Positions 18,099 through 28,225 of a DNA stretch of 64,000 nucleotides are shown here, in pieces. Every line of letters begins with the position of its first letter. Position 1 is the first letter of the stretch. The translations under genes and the position numbers were made by a program. The DNA is taken from positions 193,501-257,500 of the forward strand of contig NZ_FOEJ01000001.1 of NCBI RefSeq assembly GCF_900110705.1. The letters are read 5' to 3'. This stretch comes from Loktanella sp. DSM 29012. GTDB taxonomy: Bacteria; Pseudomonadota; Alphaproteobacteria; Rhodobacterales; Rhodobacteraceae. Under the pieces are notes generated by a model that saw nothing but the letters and a program-made list of their open reading frames with translations, was not told the origin of the DNA and searched no databases.

Positions 18099-20588
18099 TT
18101 ACAAGTTCCGCTCGACCGATTCGCGCTCAAAGATTTCGATGACGTCACCGTCACGGATATCCTCGTAGTTCTCGAACGCCATGCCGCATTCCTGACCGGA
18201 CTGCACTTCGGCAACTTCGTCCTTGAAACGCTTGAGCGTTTTCAGCGTGCCTTCGTGGATCACGACGTTGTCGCGCAGCAGGCGCACGCCTGCGGACCGA
18301 CGTGCCACACCTTCGGTGACGATACAGCCTGCAACCTTGCCGACGCCCGTGACCTTGAACACCTCTTTGATGTTCGCATAGCCGATGAACTTTTCGCGGA
18401 TCTCGTCACCCAGCAGGCCGCTGGCGGCGGATTTCACGTCATCCACCAGATCGTAGATCACCGAATAATAGCGGATCTCGACGCCCTTCTGGTTGGCCGA
18501 ATTCCGCGCGGTCGCATTTGCACGCACGTTAAAGCCAAAGACAGGTGCACCGGATGCCTCGGCAAGGCCGATATCGGTTTCCGTGATGGCACCCACACCG
18601 GAATGCAGGACGCGCACGCGCACCTCGTCGTTGCCGATCTTTTCCATCGCCTGAACGATGGCTTCGGCAGAGCCTTGCACGTCGGCCTTGACGACGATCG
18701 GCAGTTCGCTGACGTTTTCGTTGGCCTTGGCGTTGGCCATCAGCTGTTCCAGCGTCGTGGCGGCCCCCAGTGCGGCCCGCTTGTCCTTGGCGACCTGTGC
18801 ACGGTAGTCGGCGATTTCACGCGCCTGCGCCTCGGTTTCGGTCACGTTCAGAACGTCGCCTGCCTCTGGCGTGCCGTTAAGGCCCAGAACCTCGACGGGA
18901 ACGGACGGACCGGCCTCTTTGACGCGGTCGCCCTTGTCGTCGATCAGGGCGCGGACCTTGCCCCATTGTTCACCCACAACAAAGATATCGCCCTGCTTCA
19001 GCGTGCCGTTCTGCACCAGAACGGTCGCGACAGGACCACGGCCCACGTCCAGCTGCGCCTCGATCACGGCGCCCATGGCAGCGCGGTCGGGGTTGGCCTT
19101 GAGTTCAAGGATTTCGGCCTGCAACGCGATGGCGTCCAGCAGGTTGTCCAGGCCCTGACCCGTCTGGGCCGAAACCTCGACGTCCTGCACGTCACCGGAC
19201 ATCGCCTCGACGATGACCTCGTGTTGCAGCAGATCCGTGCGGACCTTGTTGGCGTCGGCCGACGGTTTGTCCATCTTGTTGATCGCGACGATCATCGGGA
19301 CCTTGGCGGCCTTGGCGTGGTTGATCGCCTCGATCGTCTGGGGCATGACCGCATCGTCAGCGGCAACCACCAGAACGACGATGTCAGTGACCTGCGCGCC
19401 GCGTGACCGCATTGACGTGAACGCAGCGTGGCCGGGCGTATCCAGGAACGACAGGGTCTGACCGGACTTGGTCACCACCTGATAGGCACCGATGTGCTGG
19501 GTGATGCCACCAGCCTCGCCTGCGACGACGCGGGCGTTGCGGATCGCGTCCAGCAGCGACGTTTTACCGTGGTCGACGTGGCCCATGATCGTGATGATCG
19601 GCGCACGCGGTCTCAGGTCAGCGGGTTTGTCCTCGGACTGTTCGATGACCTGCTCGACGTCGGCATCGGACACGCGCACGACGCGGTGGCCGAATTCCTC
19701 GATGATCAATTCAGCGGTATCCGCGTCGATGGTCTGGGTCTGCGTGACCATCATGCCCATCTGCATCAGCGATTTCACCACGTCGGACACGCGTTCCGCC
19801 ATGCGGTTCGCCAGTTCGCCCACCGTGATTGCCTCTGGCAGCTGCACGTCGCGCACGACCTTTTCACGCTCGACCTGACCGCCCATCGCCTTTTGACGAT
19901 TGCGTTCCTGCTTGCGCTTCATGGCGGCCATGGATTTCGGACGACCGCCGGCACCGCCGCGCAATGCGTCGTTGACCGTCAGCTTGCCGGACCGGCGACC
20001 ATCGTCACTGCGGCCGGGTTTGCTGTCGCGGGGTTTCACGTCGCGGTCACGGTCTGTCTTGCGCGGCGCGGCAGAGGGGCGCGACACGGCTGTTTCGCCG
20101 GGTGCTGCGGCAGCCGGATCGGGGGACGCGGCAGGCGCAGGCGCGTTTTTCGCGGCCTCTTCCTTGCGGCGCTTTTCCTCTTCCTCGGCGGCTTTTGCCT
20201 TGGCGCGTTCTTCGCGTTCGCGGTCTTCGGCCTCTTTTGCCTCGATTTCGGCACGACGGCGGTCACGCTCTTCGGCGCGCGCCTTTTCCTCGGCGGCACG
20301 TTTCGCAGCGTCCTCGGCCTCGCGGGCCTTGGACATGGCGAGTGCCTTCATCCGGCGCTCCAGCTCGGCATCGGAAATGCCTGCGGGCCGCTTGGACGGA
20401 TCGCCGCCCAGTCGGTTTGCTGTTCCGGATGTCGTGGGTTTCGCTGCACCGGGTTTCGGCACAACCACGCGCTTGCGCTTGGTTTCCACAACAACGTTCT
20501 TGGTCCGTCCATGCGAAAAGCTTTGCTTTACGTTGCTGGGGCGGGACCCGCCAAGGCCGAGTGGTTTCTTGCCGTCAGTATCGCTCAT
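18099..20588 (-). CDS. infB: Translation initiation factor IF-2
   Basis: 829 residues. It recruits fMet-tRNA to the 30S subunit and drives subunit joining with GTP. The first 300 residues include an IF2-associated N-terminal segment and a long highly charged stretch rich in K, E, R and A. The G domain follows: [19 protein letters not shown] near residue 333 (G1), [16 protein letters not shown] near 380 (G3) and AINKMDKP near 434 (G4). Domains II-IV run to the end, with the C-terminal [16 protein letters not shown]. Last gene of the operon, four bases after ylxR, with a strong terminator downstream. Confidence 0.99.
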   Translation of the reverse strand: MSDTDGKKPLGLGGSRPSNVKQSFSHGRTKNVVVETKRKRVVVPKPGAAKPTTSGTANRLGGDPSKRPAGISDAELERRMKALAMSKAREAEDAAKRAAEEKARAEERDRRRAEIEAKEAEDREREERAKAKAAEEEEKRRKEEAAKNAPAPAASPDPAAAAPGETAVSRPSAAPRKTDRDRDVKPRDSKPGRSDDGRRSGKLTVNDALRGGAGGRPKSMAAMKRKQERNRQKAMGGQVEREKVVRDVQLPEAITVGELANRMAERVSDVVKSLMQMGMMVTQTQTIDADTAELIIEEFGHRVVRVSDADVEQVIEQSEDKPADLRPRAPIITIMGHVDHGKTSLLDAIRNARVVAGEAGGITQHIGAYQVVTKSGQTLSFLDTPGHAAFTSMRSRGAQVTDIVVLVVAADDAVMPQTIEAINHAKAAKVPMIVAINKMDKPSADANKVRTDLLQHEVIVEAMSGDVQDVEVSAQTGQGLDNLLDAIALQAEILELKANPDRAAMGAVIEAQLDVGRGPVATVLVQNGTLKQGDIFVVGEQWGKVRALIDDKGDRVKEAGPSVPVEVLGLNGTPEAGDVLNVTETEAQAREIADYRAQVAKDKRAALGAATTLEQLMANAKANENVSELPIVVKADVQGSAEAIVQAMEKIGNDEVRVRVLHSGVGAITETDIGLAEASGAPVFGFNVRANATARNSANQKGVEIRYYSVIYDLVDDVKSAASGLLGDEIREKFIGYANIKEVFKVTGVGKVAGCIVTEGVARRSAGVRLLRDNVVIHEGTLKTLKRFKDEVAEVQSGQECGMAFENYEDIRDGDVIEIFERESVERNL

Positions 20589-20592
20589 CTAG

Positions 20593-21219
20593 CTATATAT
20601 CCTTCCCGACAGCCGGATCGCTGTCGTCAATCTCGCGCAGGCCGCGCAGTCTTGCGGCCTCCATTACAACACGGTCGCTAATTCCGCCAGTCGCGAGCGC
20701 ACCATGTATCACACTTTGCCGTCCGAATGCCAAACCCAGTTCGGCACCCGTCAGGCAGTTAAAATAGCGGGCCCCTTCCGGGGTCCAGAGTTTCGCCTTG
20801 CCGCGGTCAGACCCATCGGCAGCCTGCAACAACACGCGGACACGCGCGCCACCCGCCAGCCAGCCCTTGACCTTTTCAAAGCCACAGATCGCCAGACCCG
20901 CCTTGCGGGCCATCGCAATCAGGTCAATCACACGCCGCGTCATCTGGCGTTCAACCTCGTCCGCCAGATCGTCAGGCACCGTCACCGCCTGTTTCGCGGA
21001 TCGGCTGAACTGGCCCTTTTTCGCGGCATCCAACGCGTCACGGGTGGATGACACATACATGCCACGTCCGGGCAGTTTTTCCAGTACATCGGGCACAACA
21101 AGATTTTCTGGCCCCACGACGAACCGAACCAGACCCGATTTCGGGGCCGTCTCGCCGGTGACGATGCACCGCCGTTCGGGGCCATCATCCCGGTTCTTTT
21201 TCAATCCGCCGCGCGCCAT
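20593..21219 (-). CDS. YlxR-type RNA-binding protein fused to an L7Ae-like domain
   Basis: 208 residues from the ATG at 21219 (MARGGLKKNRDDGPERR), 16 bases after the nusA stop. An earlier in-frame start would lie inside nusA. Residues 15-95 match the YlxR (DUF448) fold, with RRCIVTGETAPKSGLVRFVVGPE and the PGRGMYV signature. Residues about 95-180 (RVIDLIAMARKAGLAICGFEKVK) resemble the ribosomal protein L7Ae/L30e fold. This fusion between nusA and infB is the standard arrangement in alphaproteobacteria. The role is probably linked to RNA or ribosome function and is not defined. Confidence 0.9.
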   Translation of the reverse strand: MARGGLKKNRDDGPERRCIVTGETAPKSGLVRFVVGPENLVVPDVLEKLPGRGMYVSSTRDALDAAKKGQFSRSAKQAVTVPDDLADEVERQMTRRVIDLIAMARKAGLAICGFEKVKGWLAGGARVRVLLQAADGSDRGKAKLWTPEGARYFNCLTGAELGLAFGRQSVIHGALATGGISDRVVMEAARLRGLREIDDSDPAVGKDI

Positions 21220-21235
21220 CGCGATGTCAGAGGCC

Positions 21236-22846
21236 TCAGGCCTCTGCCTCCTGGTCCATATCGGCATCGTCCGTGTCAGATACAAGGTCATCGGGATCGA
21301 CCCAACCCAGCATCACGCGGGCCGTCATGATCATGTTCTGCGCTTCTTCCAGGCTGATGTCGAATTTTTCCAGCGTGCCTTCGTCCTTGTGACGCTCACC
21401 GTTGACGATGGTCCAGCCACCGGCCAGTTCCCAGTCGGCACAGGTTGCGAAATCTTCGAGCGTTTTCACGTCATCCTCGGCCAGCGCCTCGACCATTTGC
21501 GGTGTCAGCCCCTCGAATTCGATCAGGCTGTCCTCTGCACCCAGTTCGCGAGCGCGATCCAGCGCCTTGGCGTTCTGCGCCTCCAGATAGTCGCGGGCGC
21601 GTGCCTGCAACTCGCCGGCCGTGTCGTCGTCCACGCCTTCGATGACCAGCAGTTCCTCTGCGTCGACATAGGCGACTTCTTCGAGGTTGGTGAATCCTTC
21701 GGACACCAGCAACTGCGCAAAGAATTCGTCCAGATCCAGCGTGTCCATGAACAGTTTGGTGCGGACTTCGAACTCGGCCTGACGGCGCTTGGATTCTTCT
21801 TCTTCGGTCAGGATGTCGATGTCGAGACCGGTCAGCATCGACGCCAGACGCACGTTCTGACCGCGACGACCGATGGCCAGGCTCAGCTGTTCATCGGGCA
21901 CGACCACTTCGATCTTGCCAGCTTCTTCGTCCAGAACGACCTTGCTGACCTCGGCGGGCTGCAATGCATTCACCAGGAACGTCGGCATGTCCTCGTTCCA
22001 GGGGATGATGTCGATTTTCTCACCCTGAAGTTCGTTCACGACGGCCTGGACGCGGCTGCCGCGCATACCCACGCAGGCACCCACGGGGTCGATGCCGCTG
22101 TCATATGAAATGACGGCAATCTTGGCGCGCGAACCGGGATCACGGGCAACGGCCTTGATCTCGATGATGCCTTCGTAGATTTCCGGCACTTCCATCTTGA
22201 ACAGTTCGGCCATGAATTCCGGTGCGGTCCGCGACAGGAAGATCTGCGGGCCGCGCTGTTCGCGGCGCACGTCCTTGATGTAGCAGCGGATGCGGTCGTT
22301 GGGGCGGTATGCCTCGCGGCCGATCTTTTCGTTGCGGCGCAGAATCGCCTCGCCAGAGCCTACGTCAACGATGACGTTGCCGTATTCCTCACGCTTGACC
22401 ATCGCGTTGATGATCGTGCCGGCGCGGTCCTTGAATTCTTCGTACTGCTTGTCACGCTCGGCTTCACGCACCTTTTGCAGGATCACCTGCTTGGCGGATT
22501 GTGCCGCGATGCGGCCCAGTTCGACCGGGGGAACCTGTTCGACCAACGTGTCGCCGACCTTTGGGTCCTCGATGTAACCCTTTGCGGTCTCGACGGTGAA
22601 TTGCGACTGATAGTTTTCGTATTCTTCCTCGTCCACCACCGTGCGCACACGGGTGAACGTCGCACGACCGGTCTTGCGGTCGATGCTGACGCGGATGTCC
22701 ATTTCAGCGCCATAACGCGACTTTGCCGCACGCGCGAGCGACTCTTCCATCGCCTCGACCACCAGACCGGGGTCGATGTTTTTTTCGCGTGCCACGGCCT
22801 CTGCGGTCTGCAAAAGCTCCAGCTGGTTGGCGGATGTAATGGCCAT
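21236..22846 (-). CDS. nusA: Transcription termination/antitermination factor NusA
   Basis: 536 residues. The N-terminal RNA polymerase-binding domain (1-130) is followed by S1, KH1 and KH2 domains: GSGEAILRRNEKIGREAYRPNDRIRCYI, DSGIDPVGACVGMRGSRVQAVVNEL and LAIGRRGQNVRLASMLTGLDI. Two helix-hairpin-helix-type segments follow (EGFTNLEEVAYVDAEELL near residue 375 and a second near 450), with an acidic tail. It modulates pausing, Rho-dependent and intrinsic termination. It starts in a one-base overlap with rimP (TGATG), so it is coupled to it. If it acts on the hairpin in the rimP leader it would regulate its own operon. Confidence 0.99.
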   Translation of the reverse strand: MAITSANQLELLQTAEAVAREKNIDPGLVVEAMEESLARAAKSRYGAEMDIRVSIDRKTGRATFTRVRTVVDEEEYENYQSQFTVETAKGYIEDPKVGDTLVEQVPPVELGRIAAQSAKQVILQKVREAERDKQYEEFKDRAGTIINAMVKREEYGNVIVDVGSGEAILRRNEKIGREAYRPNDRIRCYIKDVRREQRGPQIFLSRTAPEFMAELFKMEVPEIYEGIIEIKAVARDPGSRAKIAVISYDSGIDPVGACVGMRGSRVQAVVNELQGEKIDIIPWNEDMPTFLVNALQPAEVSKVVLDEEAGKIEVVVPDEQLSLAIGRRGQNVRLASMLTGLDIDILTEEEESKRRQAEFEVRTKLFMDTLDLDEFFAQLLVSEGFTNLEEVAYVDAEELLVIEGVDDDTAGELQARARDYLEAQNAKALDRARELGAEDSLIEFEGLTPQMVEALAEDDVKTLEDFATCADWELAGGWTIVNGERHKDEGTLEKFDISLEEAQNMIMTARVMLGWVDPDDLVSDTDDADMDQEAEA

Positions 22847-23472
22847 CAGTTCATCTCCTTGCGCGAACTCGGTCGCTTTTTCGATCTCTTGTCGGGGGCG
22901 ACGTTGTCGTCGCTGTCAATAATGGTCTGGACTTCGTCGAATTGGGTCTCGTCGATCAGGCCGCCGTCCTTGCGACCCTTGAGAGCCTCGCGGATCAGGT
23001 CGTCGGTCAGGACCAGTTTCGCATCCGACAGCCATTCGAATTTCAGGCCGATGGTGCCTTCTTCGATTTCGATCAGCACTTCGTCGCCCTCTACGCCGGC
23101 CAATTCGCCTTTGAACCGACGGCGACCGTCGATCAGCTCGTCCGTTTCGATCTTGGCCTCGAACCCCTGCCACTGTTCGAAATCCTTGAGACGGGTCAGG
23201 GGGCGGTCGATACCGGGGCTGCTGACCTCCAGCGTATAGGCGTCCAGGATCGGGTCCTCGACATCCATGACGGCGCTCACGGCGGTGCTGATCTTGCCGC
23301 AGTCGTCGACTTCGATGGTGCCGTCAGGTTTCTGCGCCATGATCTGGAGCGTCGTTTCCTTGCCGGACATCAGACGGATTCGCACGATTTCATAGCCCAG
23401 GTCCTCGACCACGGGGGTAATGATCTCTGCGATGCGACGGTCGATGGCCGCCTTGGCGATGAGGTCGTTCAT
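22846..23472 (-). CDS. rimP: Ribosome maturation factor RimP
   Basis: 208 residues from the ATG at 23472 ([18 protein letters not shown]), which has a strong GGAGG six bases upstream; the open frame continues to 23577 but crosses a terminator-like hairpin. RimP helps mature the 30S subunit. Family blocks seen: [37 protein letters not shown] and [25 protein letters not shown]. The C-terminal 50 residues are polar and end in a lysine/arginine-rich tail. First gene of rimP-nusA-ylxR-infB. Confidence 0.97.
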   Translation of the reverse strand: MNDLIAKAAIDRRIAEIITPVVEDLGYEIVRIRLMSGKETTLQIMAQKPDGTIEVDDCGKISTAVSAVMDVEDPILDAYTLEVSSPGIDRPLTRLKDFEQWQGFEAKIETDELIDGRRRFKGELAGVEGDEVLIEIEEGTIGLKFEWLSDAKLVLTDDLIREALKGRKDGGLIDETQFDEVQTIIDSDDNVAPDKRSKKRPSSRKEMN

Positions 23473-23488
23473 GGATTCCTCCAAGCAC

Positions 23489-23512
23489 AAAAAAACGGGC
23501 GCGCGGCCCGTT
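23489..23512 (-). terminator. Terminator-like hairpin in the rimP leader (possible attenuator)
   Basis: On the minus strand AACGGGC/GCCCGTT (23494-23500 with 23506-23512, loop 5 bases) is followed by seven T (23495-23489). The T-run ends six bases before the rimP GGAGG. A second inverted repeat lies upstream at 23527-23553. No promoter can fit between this hairpin and rimP, so rimP transcripts must read through it. Confidence 0.75.
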
Positions 23513-23565
23513 CGAAATTCCGGTTGGGCGCTGGGGGTGGAGGCCAGCACGCCGCTGTTGAGCAT

Positions 23566-23594
23566 CACATAGAGCAACCTCAGACAAACTGCAA
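23566..23594 (-). promoter_or_regulatory. Candidate sigma-70-type promoter of the rimP operon
   Basis: On the minus strand TTGCAG (23594-23589), a 17-base spacer and TATGTG (23571-23566). It falls in the gap between the upstream binding-protein gene (stop 23627) and the leader hairpins. Matches are four of six to TTGACA and four of six to TATAAT, so this is only a candidate. Confidence 0.35.
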
Positions 23595-23626
23595 GTGATG
23601 CCGATCAGCGCCCCCGTGGCTGGATG

Positions 23627-25084
23627 TCAGGCCATCCACCAGCGTTCGGCCATGCGCGCATCGTCCATCGGTCGCTGGTGCCCCAGTTGCGCTGGCGTGC
23701 CGATCCGCGTCGATGCGGCCTGAAGCGTCGTGGCAAAGGCCGGAATGATCGCGCGGCCCTGATCACGCAGCAGCATCTGCGCCTCGGCATAGACTGCATC
23801 GCGCAGGTCGGCGTCCATCGTGGACCGCCCCTGCCGCAGCAAGTCCCGGAACCGGTCGGACGCCTCGATCCCGTCGGTTGCCTGGCCATAGGCCGCCAGC
23901 AACATCCAGTCGGCGGTTGCCCGCCCGGCGGATCCGATCCCCGCACAGGTCAGAACCTCGCGGCCCGACGCATCACGCAAGCTGATCCGGGGGCCGGTTG
24001 CGCCCCATGACCCCGTGATCCGCGCTGCACCGAAACCAGCCTGCGCCAGATGGTAGCCTGCCCGGTCAGGATCGCAGGCCAGGGTGTGGCCAGCCTGAAA
24101 ATGAGGGTTTGCCGGGCCAATCGGACTGTCCGCGGCTACCTGACCATATCCCGCCAAGAGGTCGTCGACCCAGGCCTGCCGGTCTATCCCATGACGCAAG
24201 GCGGCCCGCAGATGATGTGCTGCCGGGCGCTGCGGCACGTGAAACGCATCGTGCTGGTTGCCCGACACCTGTTGTAGCGACAGTCGCGGATGTGCCGCGA
24301 TTGACGCCGCATCCGCCGGGGCGACCCGGTTGATCGCATCCACACGCCCCGCGAGCAACGCCGAGAGCCGGACTGCGGGATCATTCATCGCGACATAGTC
24401 AATCCGGTCGAACCAGCCCGCAGTCTCGCCCTTGTAATGATCGTCTACGCGCACCGCCGTCATGCGCCGACCCGGCCGAAACGCCGTCACGCGGTACAGA
24501 CCTGTGCCGATTCCGTCGCGCATCGCTGCGTTCATCTGGCCTGCCGGGTAGATCAACAGGTGGTGATCCGACAGCAAGTAGGGAAAATCCGCATTCGGCG
24601 CAGTCAGTTTCAACGTGACCTGATACGGGCCGGACGCCCGCAGATCGTCGATCAAACGCACGATTGCGCCCGCACCATAGGCGCGGTCGTCGTCGCGGTG
24701 CAGGTTCAACGAGGCGATCACATCCGCTGGGCCGAAATCCGCACCGTTGTGAAAACGCACGCCACGCCGCAGATTGAAAACCCAGGTCTGGCCATCCGTG
24801 CTGTCCCAGCTTTCGGCCAATTCACCCTTGAGGCTGCCATCCGCGGCGATTTCCGTCAGGCAATCGAACACTGCACCCTGACCCGCCGCAATCATGAACA
24901 GATCGCTGTGACCGCGCGCATCCCAGCTGTCGGACGGATGCGCCCCGCCCAGACCCGCGACCAGCGTGCCACCACGCGACTGCGCCCGCAAAGGCAGCCC
25001 TGTCAGCCCCAGCACACCGGCAGCCACCGCGCCCTGCAACAGGCGACGGCGGTTGGGGATAGTCGGTGCGCGTCGGTCTGACAT
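23627..25084 (-). CDS. ABC transporter substrate-binding protein, peptide/nickel family (SBP_bac_5), Tat-type signal
   Basis: 485 residues from the ATG at 25084; the frame is open further upstream but the conserved start is the twin-arginine signal NRRRLLQGAVAAGVLGLTGLP. Family 5 features include FDCLTEIAADGSLKGELAESWDSTDGQTWVFNLRRGVRFHNGADFGPADVIASL near residues 70-125, the hallmark region of oligopeptide/dipeptide-binding proteins, and GTGLYRVTAFRPG. The product would bind a peptide or similar solute in the periplasm. No permease or ATPase genes adjoin it, so it is an orphan binding protein. The ligand cannot be told. Confidence 0.9.
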   Translation of the reverse strand: MSDRRAPTIPNRRRLLQGAVAAGVLGLTGLPLRAQSRGGTLVAGLGGAHPSDSWDARGHSDLFMIAAGQGAVFDCLTEIAADGSLKGELAESWDSTDGQTWVFNLRRGVRFHNGADFGPADVIASLNLHRDDDRAYGAGAIVRLIDDLRASGPYQVTLKLTAPNADFPYLLSDHHLLIYPAGQMNAAMRDGIGTGLYRVTAFRPGRRMTAVRVDDHYKGETAGWFDRIDYVAMNDPAVRLSALLAGRVDAINRVAPADAASIAAHPRLSLQQVSGNQHDAFHVPQRPAAHHLRAALRHGIDRQAWVDDLLAGYGQVAADSPIGPANPHFQAGHTLACDPDRAGYHLAQAGFGAARITGSWGATGPRISLRDASGREVLTCAGIGSAGRATADWMLLAAYGQATDGIEASDRFRDLLRQGRSTMDADLRDAVYAEAQMLLRDQGRAIIPAFATTLQAASTRIGTPAQLGHQRPMDDARMAERWWMA

Positions 25085-25143
25085 GGCCTGCCTGTGCTGT
25101 GACTGTCTTGCAGGTTCGGCCGCAACGGCCGTCCTGTCAAACC

Positions 25144-26133
25144 CTATAGGCCCAGGGCCGCGCGCTGGGCGGCAAAGCGGTCCATCGCCCGCACCAATTC
25201 TGCGCTGATCCCCGGCTCCGACAGCGCGTGACCCGCGCGCCCGACCAGCTTCAGCGTCGACATCGGCCAGGCCTGCGACAGCCTGTAGCCCGAAATCGGC
25301 GGACAAATCATGTCATAGCGCCCCTGGACGATGACACCGGGGATTTGCGCCAGACGGTCCATGCGGTTCAGGATCGCCGTGTCGTCGTCCAGCCAGCCCT
25401 GATTCTGAAAATAGTGGTTTTCCAGCCGCGAAAACGCGCGGGCATAATCGGCGGGGGATTCGCCGGTCACACCATCGCTGTCTATCGCTGCCAGCGCGTT
25501 TTCCCAGGCAGCCCAGGCGCGGGCGTATTTGATTTCCTGCATCATGTCGCCGGAAAACAGGCGCTTGTGATAGGCCGCAATCAGGTCGCCGTGTTCGTCC
25601 TCGGGGATCAGCTTGGTAAAGCGGTCCCACAGATCGGGCCAGAACCGGCCCGCACCACCGCCATAGAACCAATCCAGTTCCGGCTGCGTCATCAGGAACA
25701 CGCCCCGGATCGCAAGGGCCGCTGCACGGTCGGGATGCGTTTGGGCATAGATCAGCGACAGTGTCGCACCCCAGCTGCCACCAAACACGATCCACCGGTC
25801 AATTTTCAAAGTTTCGCGAATCAGTTCGATATCGCGGACCAGATGCCAGGTCGTGTTGTTGCTGACCGCGGCGTGGGGCCTTGATCGTCCGCAACCGCGC
25901 TGATCGAACAGAATGACCCGGTAGTGTTCGGGATTGAAATAGCGGCGCATCGCGGGGCTGCATCCACCGCCCGGACCACCATGCAGGACGACCACGGGAA
26001 TGCCCGCAGGGTTTCCGCATTGTTCAACGTAGACCGTATGCCCATCACCAACGTCCAGAGTCCGCTGATCAAACGGATCAATCGGCGGGTAGAGATAGGC
26101 TGATGCGCTCTTTTGTTTCAGGCTTCTGTCCAT
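25144..26133 (-). CDS. pip: Proline iminopeptidase
   Basis: 329 residues from the ATG at 26133 ([22 protein letters not shown]). It removes N-terminal proline from peptides. Alpha/beta-hydrolase features: oxyanion loop [13 protein letters not shown] near residue 45, [12 protein letters not shown] near 75, nucleophile elbow [11 protein letters not shown] near 117 (Ser of GxSxG), the acid in [10 protein letters not shown] near 270 and histidine in GRAGHALSE near 299. This matches the S33 family. It is divergent from ubiG with 58 bases between starts, and 59 bases upstream of the peptide-binding protein, so peptide use may link the two. Confidence 0.95.
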   Translation of the reverse strand: MDRSLKQKSASAYLYPPIDPFDQRTLDVGDGHTVYVEQCGNPAGIPVVVLHGGPGGGCSPAMRRYFNPEHYRVILFDQRGCGRSRPHAAVSNNTTWHLVRDIELIRETLKIDRWIVFGGSWGATLSLIYAQTHPDRAAALAIRGVFLMTQPELDWFYGGGAGRFWPDLWDRFTKLIPEDEHGDLIAAYHKRLFSGDMMQEIKYARAWAAWENALAAIDSDGVTGESPADYARAFSRLENHYFQNQGWLDDDTAILNRMDRLAQIPGVIVQGRYDMICPPISGYRLSQAWPMSTLKLVGRAGHALSEPGISAELVRAMDRFAAQRAALGL

Positions 26134-26191
26134 GACAGTGGCATATAGTGCGCTACAATCTAAATCCACGCCCAACCCACTTGAGGACGCG

Positions 26192-26935
26192 ATGAATACC
26201 AATACGATTGATGACGGCGAAATCGCCAAGTTCGAGGCGATGGCCGCCGAATGGTGGGACGAGACTGGCAAGTTCAAACCGCTGCACATGATGAACCCCG
26301 TCCGGCTGGACTATATCACGATGCAGGTGGCCGCCCATTACAACCGCGACCTGTCGGCCGACCGGCCTTTTGCCGGGCTGCGCATACTCGACATCGGTTG
26401 CGGTGGCGGTCTGTTGTGCGAACCGATGGCGCGGCTAGGTGCCGATATCGTGGGCGTTGATGCGGCCCCCCGAAACATTCCCGTCGCACGGGTTCATGCC
26501 GAACAATCCGGGCTGGACATCGATTACCGTGTGGGCACCGCCGAGGCGCTGGCCGCAGCAGGCGAACAGTTCGATGTCGTCCTGAACATGGAAGTGGTCG
26601 AACATGTGGCCGATCCCCAAGGCTATCTGGACGCTTGCCACGATCTGCTGAAACCCGGCGCGATCCACCTGTGTTCGACCATCAACCGCAACGCCAAATC
26701 ATTCGCCATGGCCATCGTCGGGGCCGAATGGGTGATGCGCTGGCTCCCCAAGGGGACGCATGAATGGTCGAAATTCATCACCCCGGACGAGTTGTTCGCC
26801 ATGATGACCAAGGCCGGAATGGAACCCGTCGACCGCACGGGTTACGTGTTCAACCCGCTGAGTTTCACTTGGTCGATGTCGCCCAAGGATCTGTCGGTGA
26901 ACTATGTCACCGCCGCGGTCAGGCCCGCCGGCTAG
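26192..26935 (+). CDS. ubiG: Ubiquinone biosynthesis O-methyltransferase
   Basis: 247 residues from the ATG at 26192 ([23 protein letters not shown]). It performs both O-methylations of the ubiquinone head group using SAM. The N-terminal block [26 protein letters not shown] is diagnostic of UbiG. The SAM site is [31 protein letters not shown] near residues 65-95, and [12 protein letters not shown] follows near 130. The last block [22 protein letters not shown] is also typical. An upstream in-frame start is possible but is not conserved-looking. Convergent with marR, 16 bases apart. Confidence 0.97.
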   Translation: MNTNTIDDGEIAKFEAMAAEWWDETGKFKPLHMMNPVRLDYITMQVAAHYNRDLSADRPFAGLRILDIGCGGGLLCEPMARLGADIVGVDAAPRNIPVARVHAEQSGLDIDYRVGTAEALAAAGEQFDVVLNMEVVEHVADPQGYLDACHDLLKPGAIHLCSTINRNAKSFAMAIVGAEWVMRWLPKGTHEWSKFITPDELFAMMTKAGMEPVDRTGYVFNPLSFTWSMSPKDLSVNYVTAAVRPAG

Positions 26936-26951
26936 GATGCTTCGAGGGACG

Positions 26952-27395
26952 TCAGGTCTGATCTGACAATTTGACCCGCAGTTCGCGCAACAGCGGCAGG
27001 GCGGCGCGGACCTTGTCCTCGCCCACCTTGCCGGCGACATCTGCAACCAGCGGTGTGATCGCCGCGATGGCCGCGTCCCGGGCGGCGCGACCCGCCGGAC
27101 TGATCGACACCATCTTCTTGCGGGCGTCATCCCAATCGGGGCGGATATGGATATAGCCTGCCCACTCCAGCTTGGTCAGCGTGTTGGTCATCGCACCGCG
27201 CGTCAGGTGAAAGGTCTGCGCCAGCTGCGTGGGCGAGCGTTCCGCGTTGCTGTGGGCCAGATGGTTCAGCACGCTGAAGTGCGACAGTTCCATCCCCTTG
27301 GGCAGCACACGCGTCAGGGCATGGCGCACCAATTGATCCACGGCCAGCAGTTCGCTGAACAGGCTGACGGCAAGGTGCTGATTGGTATCGGTCAA
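26952..27395 (-). CDS. MarR family transcriptional regulator
   Basis: 147 residues. The winged helix-turn-helix is visible at ELSHFSVLNHLAHSNAERSPTQLAQTFHLTRGAMTNTLTKLEWAGYIH, with the wing DWDDARKKMVSISPAGRAAR (residues about 37-105). Helices for dimerisation flank it. The start codon is TTG at 27395, overlapping the upstream gene's stop in TTGA, so it is translationally coupled to the nitrilase gene. Last gene of comF-grxC-nitrilase-marR. Effector and targets are unknown. Confidence 0.92.
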   Translation of the reverse strand: MTDTNQHLAVSLFSELLAVDQLVRHALTRVLPKGMELSHFSVLNHLAHSNAERSPTQLAQTFHLTRGAMTNTLTKLEWAGYIHIRPDWDDARKKMVSISPAGRAARDAAIAAITPLVADVAGKVGEDKVRAALPLLRELRVKLSDQT

Positions 27396-28225
27396 TGTGG
27401 CCCCGCGAATGGTCTGTCATGCGACAACGCCGGAATACGCCGCCGGGCCTGTTCTACCTGCGTCAGGTCAAGGTTCACAACCGTCACGCCGGGCGTGGTG
27501 CCAGCGTCGGCCAGCACCTCTCCCCAGGGGGCCACGGCCAGCGCGTGCCCCCAGGTCTGACGCGGCCGCCCCGCCTGTGCGGGATGCGTGCCGGTCTGGG
27601 CGGCAGCAAGGACGAAACACCCTGTTTCAATGGCACGCGCACGCAGCAGCGTTTCCCAATGGGCCGCCCCCGTGACCGGAGAAAACGCAGACGGCACAAG
27701 CAGGATATCGGCACCCGCCTGCGCCAATGCCCGATACAGATACGCAAACCGGAGATCATAGCAGATCGACAGGCCCAGCGTGGCCGTATCCGCGCGCACC
27801 GTCACGGCCTGCGCCCCCGGACGGTAGCCCGCGGATTCACGATAGCTTTCCGTGTCGCTGACGGTCACGTCGAACATGTGGATCTTGTCGTAGTAGGCCG
27901 CTATCGCGCCGTTTGGATCGATCAGGAAACTGCGGTTGGCGAACCGTCCGTCCACGTCATCCGTTTTCAGCGCCAGCGACCCGATGGACAGCCAAATTCC
28001 CAGATCCGCCGCCTGCGCGCGCAGGGCTGTCAACGTGGGATCATCGTCCTGCCGGTGCAGAACAAGCTGCTGGTGCGCCCGGTCCTGACTGACGCAGTTC
28101 GTCACCTCTGGCGTGCAGATCAGGGTGGCACCGGCCGCGGCAGCCTGCGCCACATAGGCCTGTGTTGCGCCCAGATTGACATCCGGGTCGTCGCCACTGG
28201 TCAGCTGGACCAGCGCCGCCTTCAT
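27392..28225 (-). CDS. Carbon-nitrogen hydrolase (nitrilase superfamily, Nit-type amidase)
   Basis: 277 residues. The catalytic triad is in place: Glu in ICTPEVTNCVS near residue 41, Lys in AYYDKIHMFDV near residue 114, and the nucleophilic Cys in LGLSICYDLRFAYLYRAL near residue 152. The sequence most resembles the Nit1/Nit2 branch, which acts on deaminated glutathione or omega-amido acids, but the substrate cannot be fixed from motifs. It lies between grxC and marR with four-base overlaps on both sides, and the glutaredoxin neighbour makes a glutathione-related repair role attractive (inference). Confidence 0.92.
   Translation of the reverse strand: MKAALVQLTSGDDPDVNLGATQAYVAQAAAAGATLICTPEVTNCVSQDRAHQQLVLHRQDDDPTLTALRAQAADLGIWLSIGSLALKTDDVDGRFANRSFLIDPNGAIAAYYDKIHMFDVTVSDTESYRESAGYRPGAQAVTVRADTATLGLSICYDLRFAYLYRALAQAGADILLVPSAFSPVTGAAHWETLLRARAIETGCFVLAAAQTGTHPAQAGRPRQTWGHALAVAPWGEVLADAGTTPGVTVVNLDLTQVEQARRRIPALSHDRPFAGPH

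Noticed and set aside
23473-23577. N-terminal extension of RimP
   Set aside because: The frame is open, but it would have to be translated through the terminator hairpin and its T-run, and the strong GGAGG belongs to the ATG at 23472.
23579-23626. tRNA-fMet upstream of rimP, as in E. coli metY
   Set aside because: The leader has no cloverleaf or TTCGAATCC-type arm; only the hairpins described are present.
24231-24246. TGCGGCACGTGAAACG, a partial parS
   Set aside because: Only 12 of 16 bases match, the left arm is broken, and it is inside the binding-protein gene with no related site nearby. A weaker CACGTGAAA occurs near 39330 and is also rejected.
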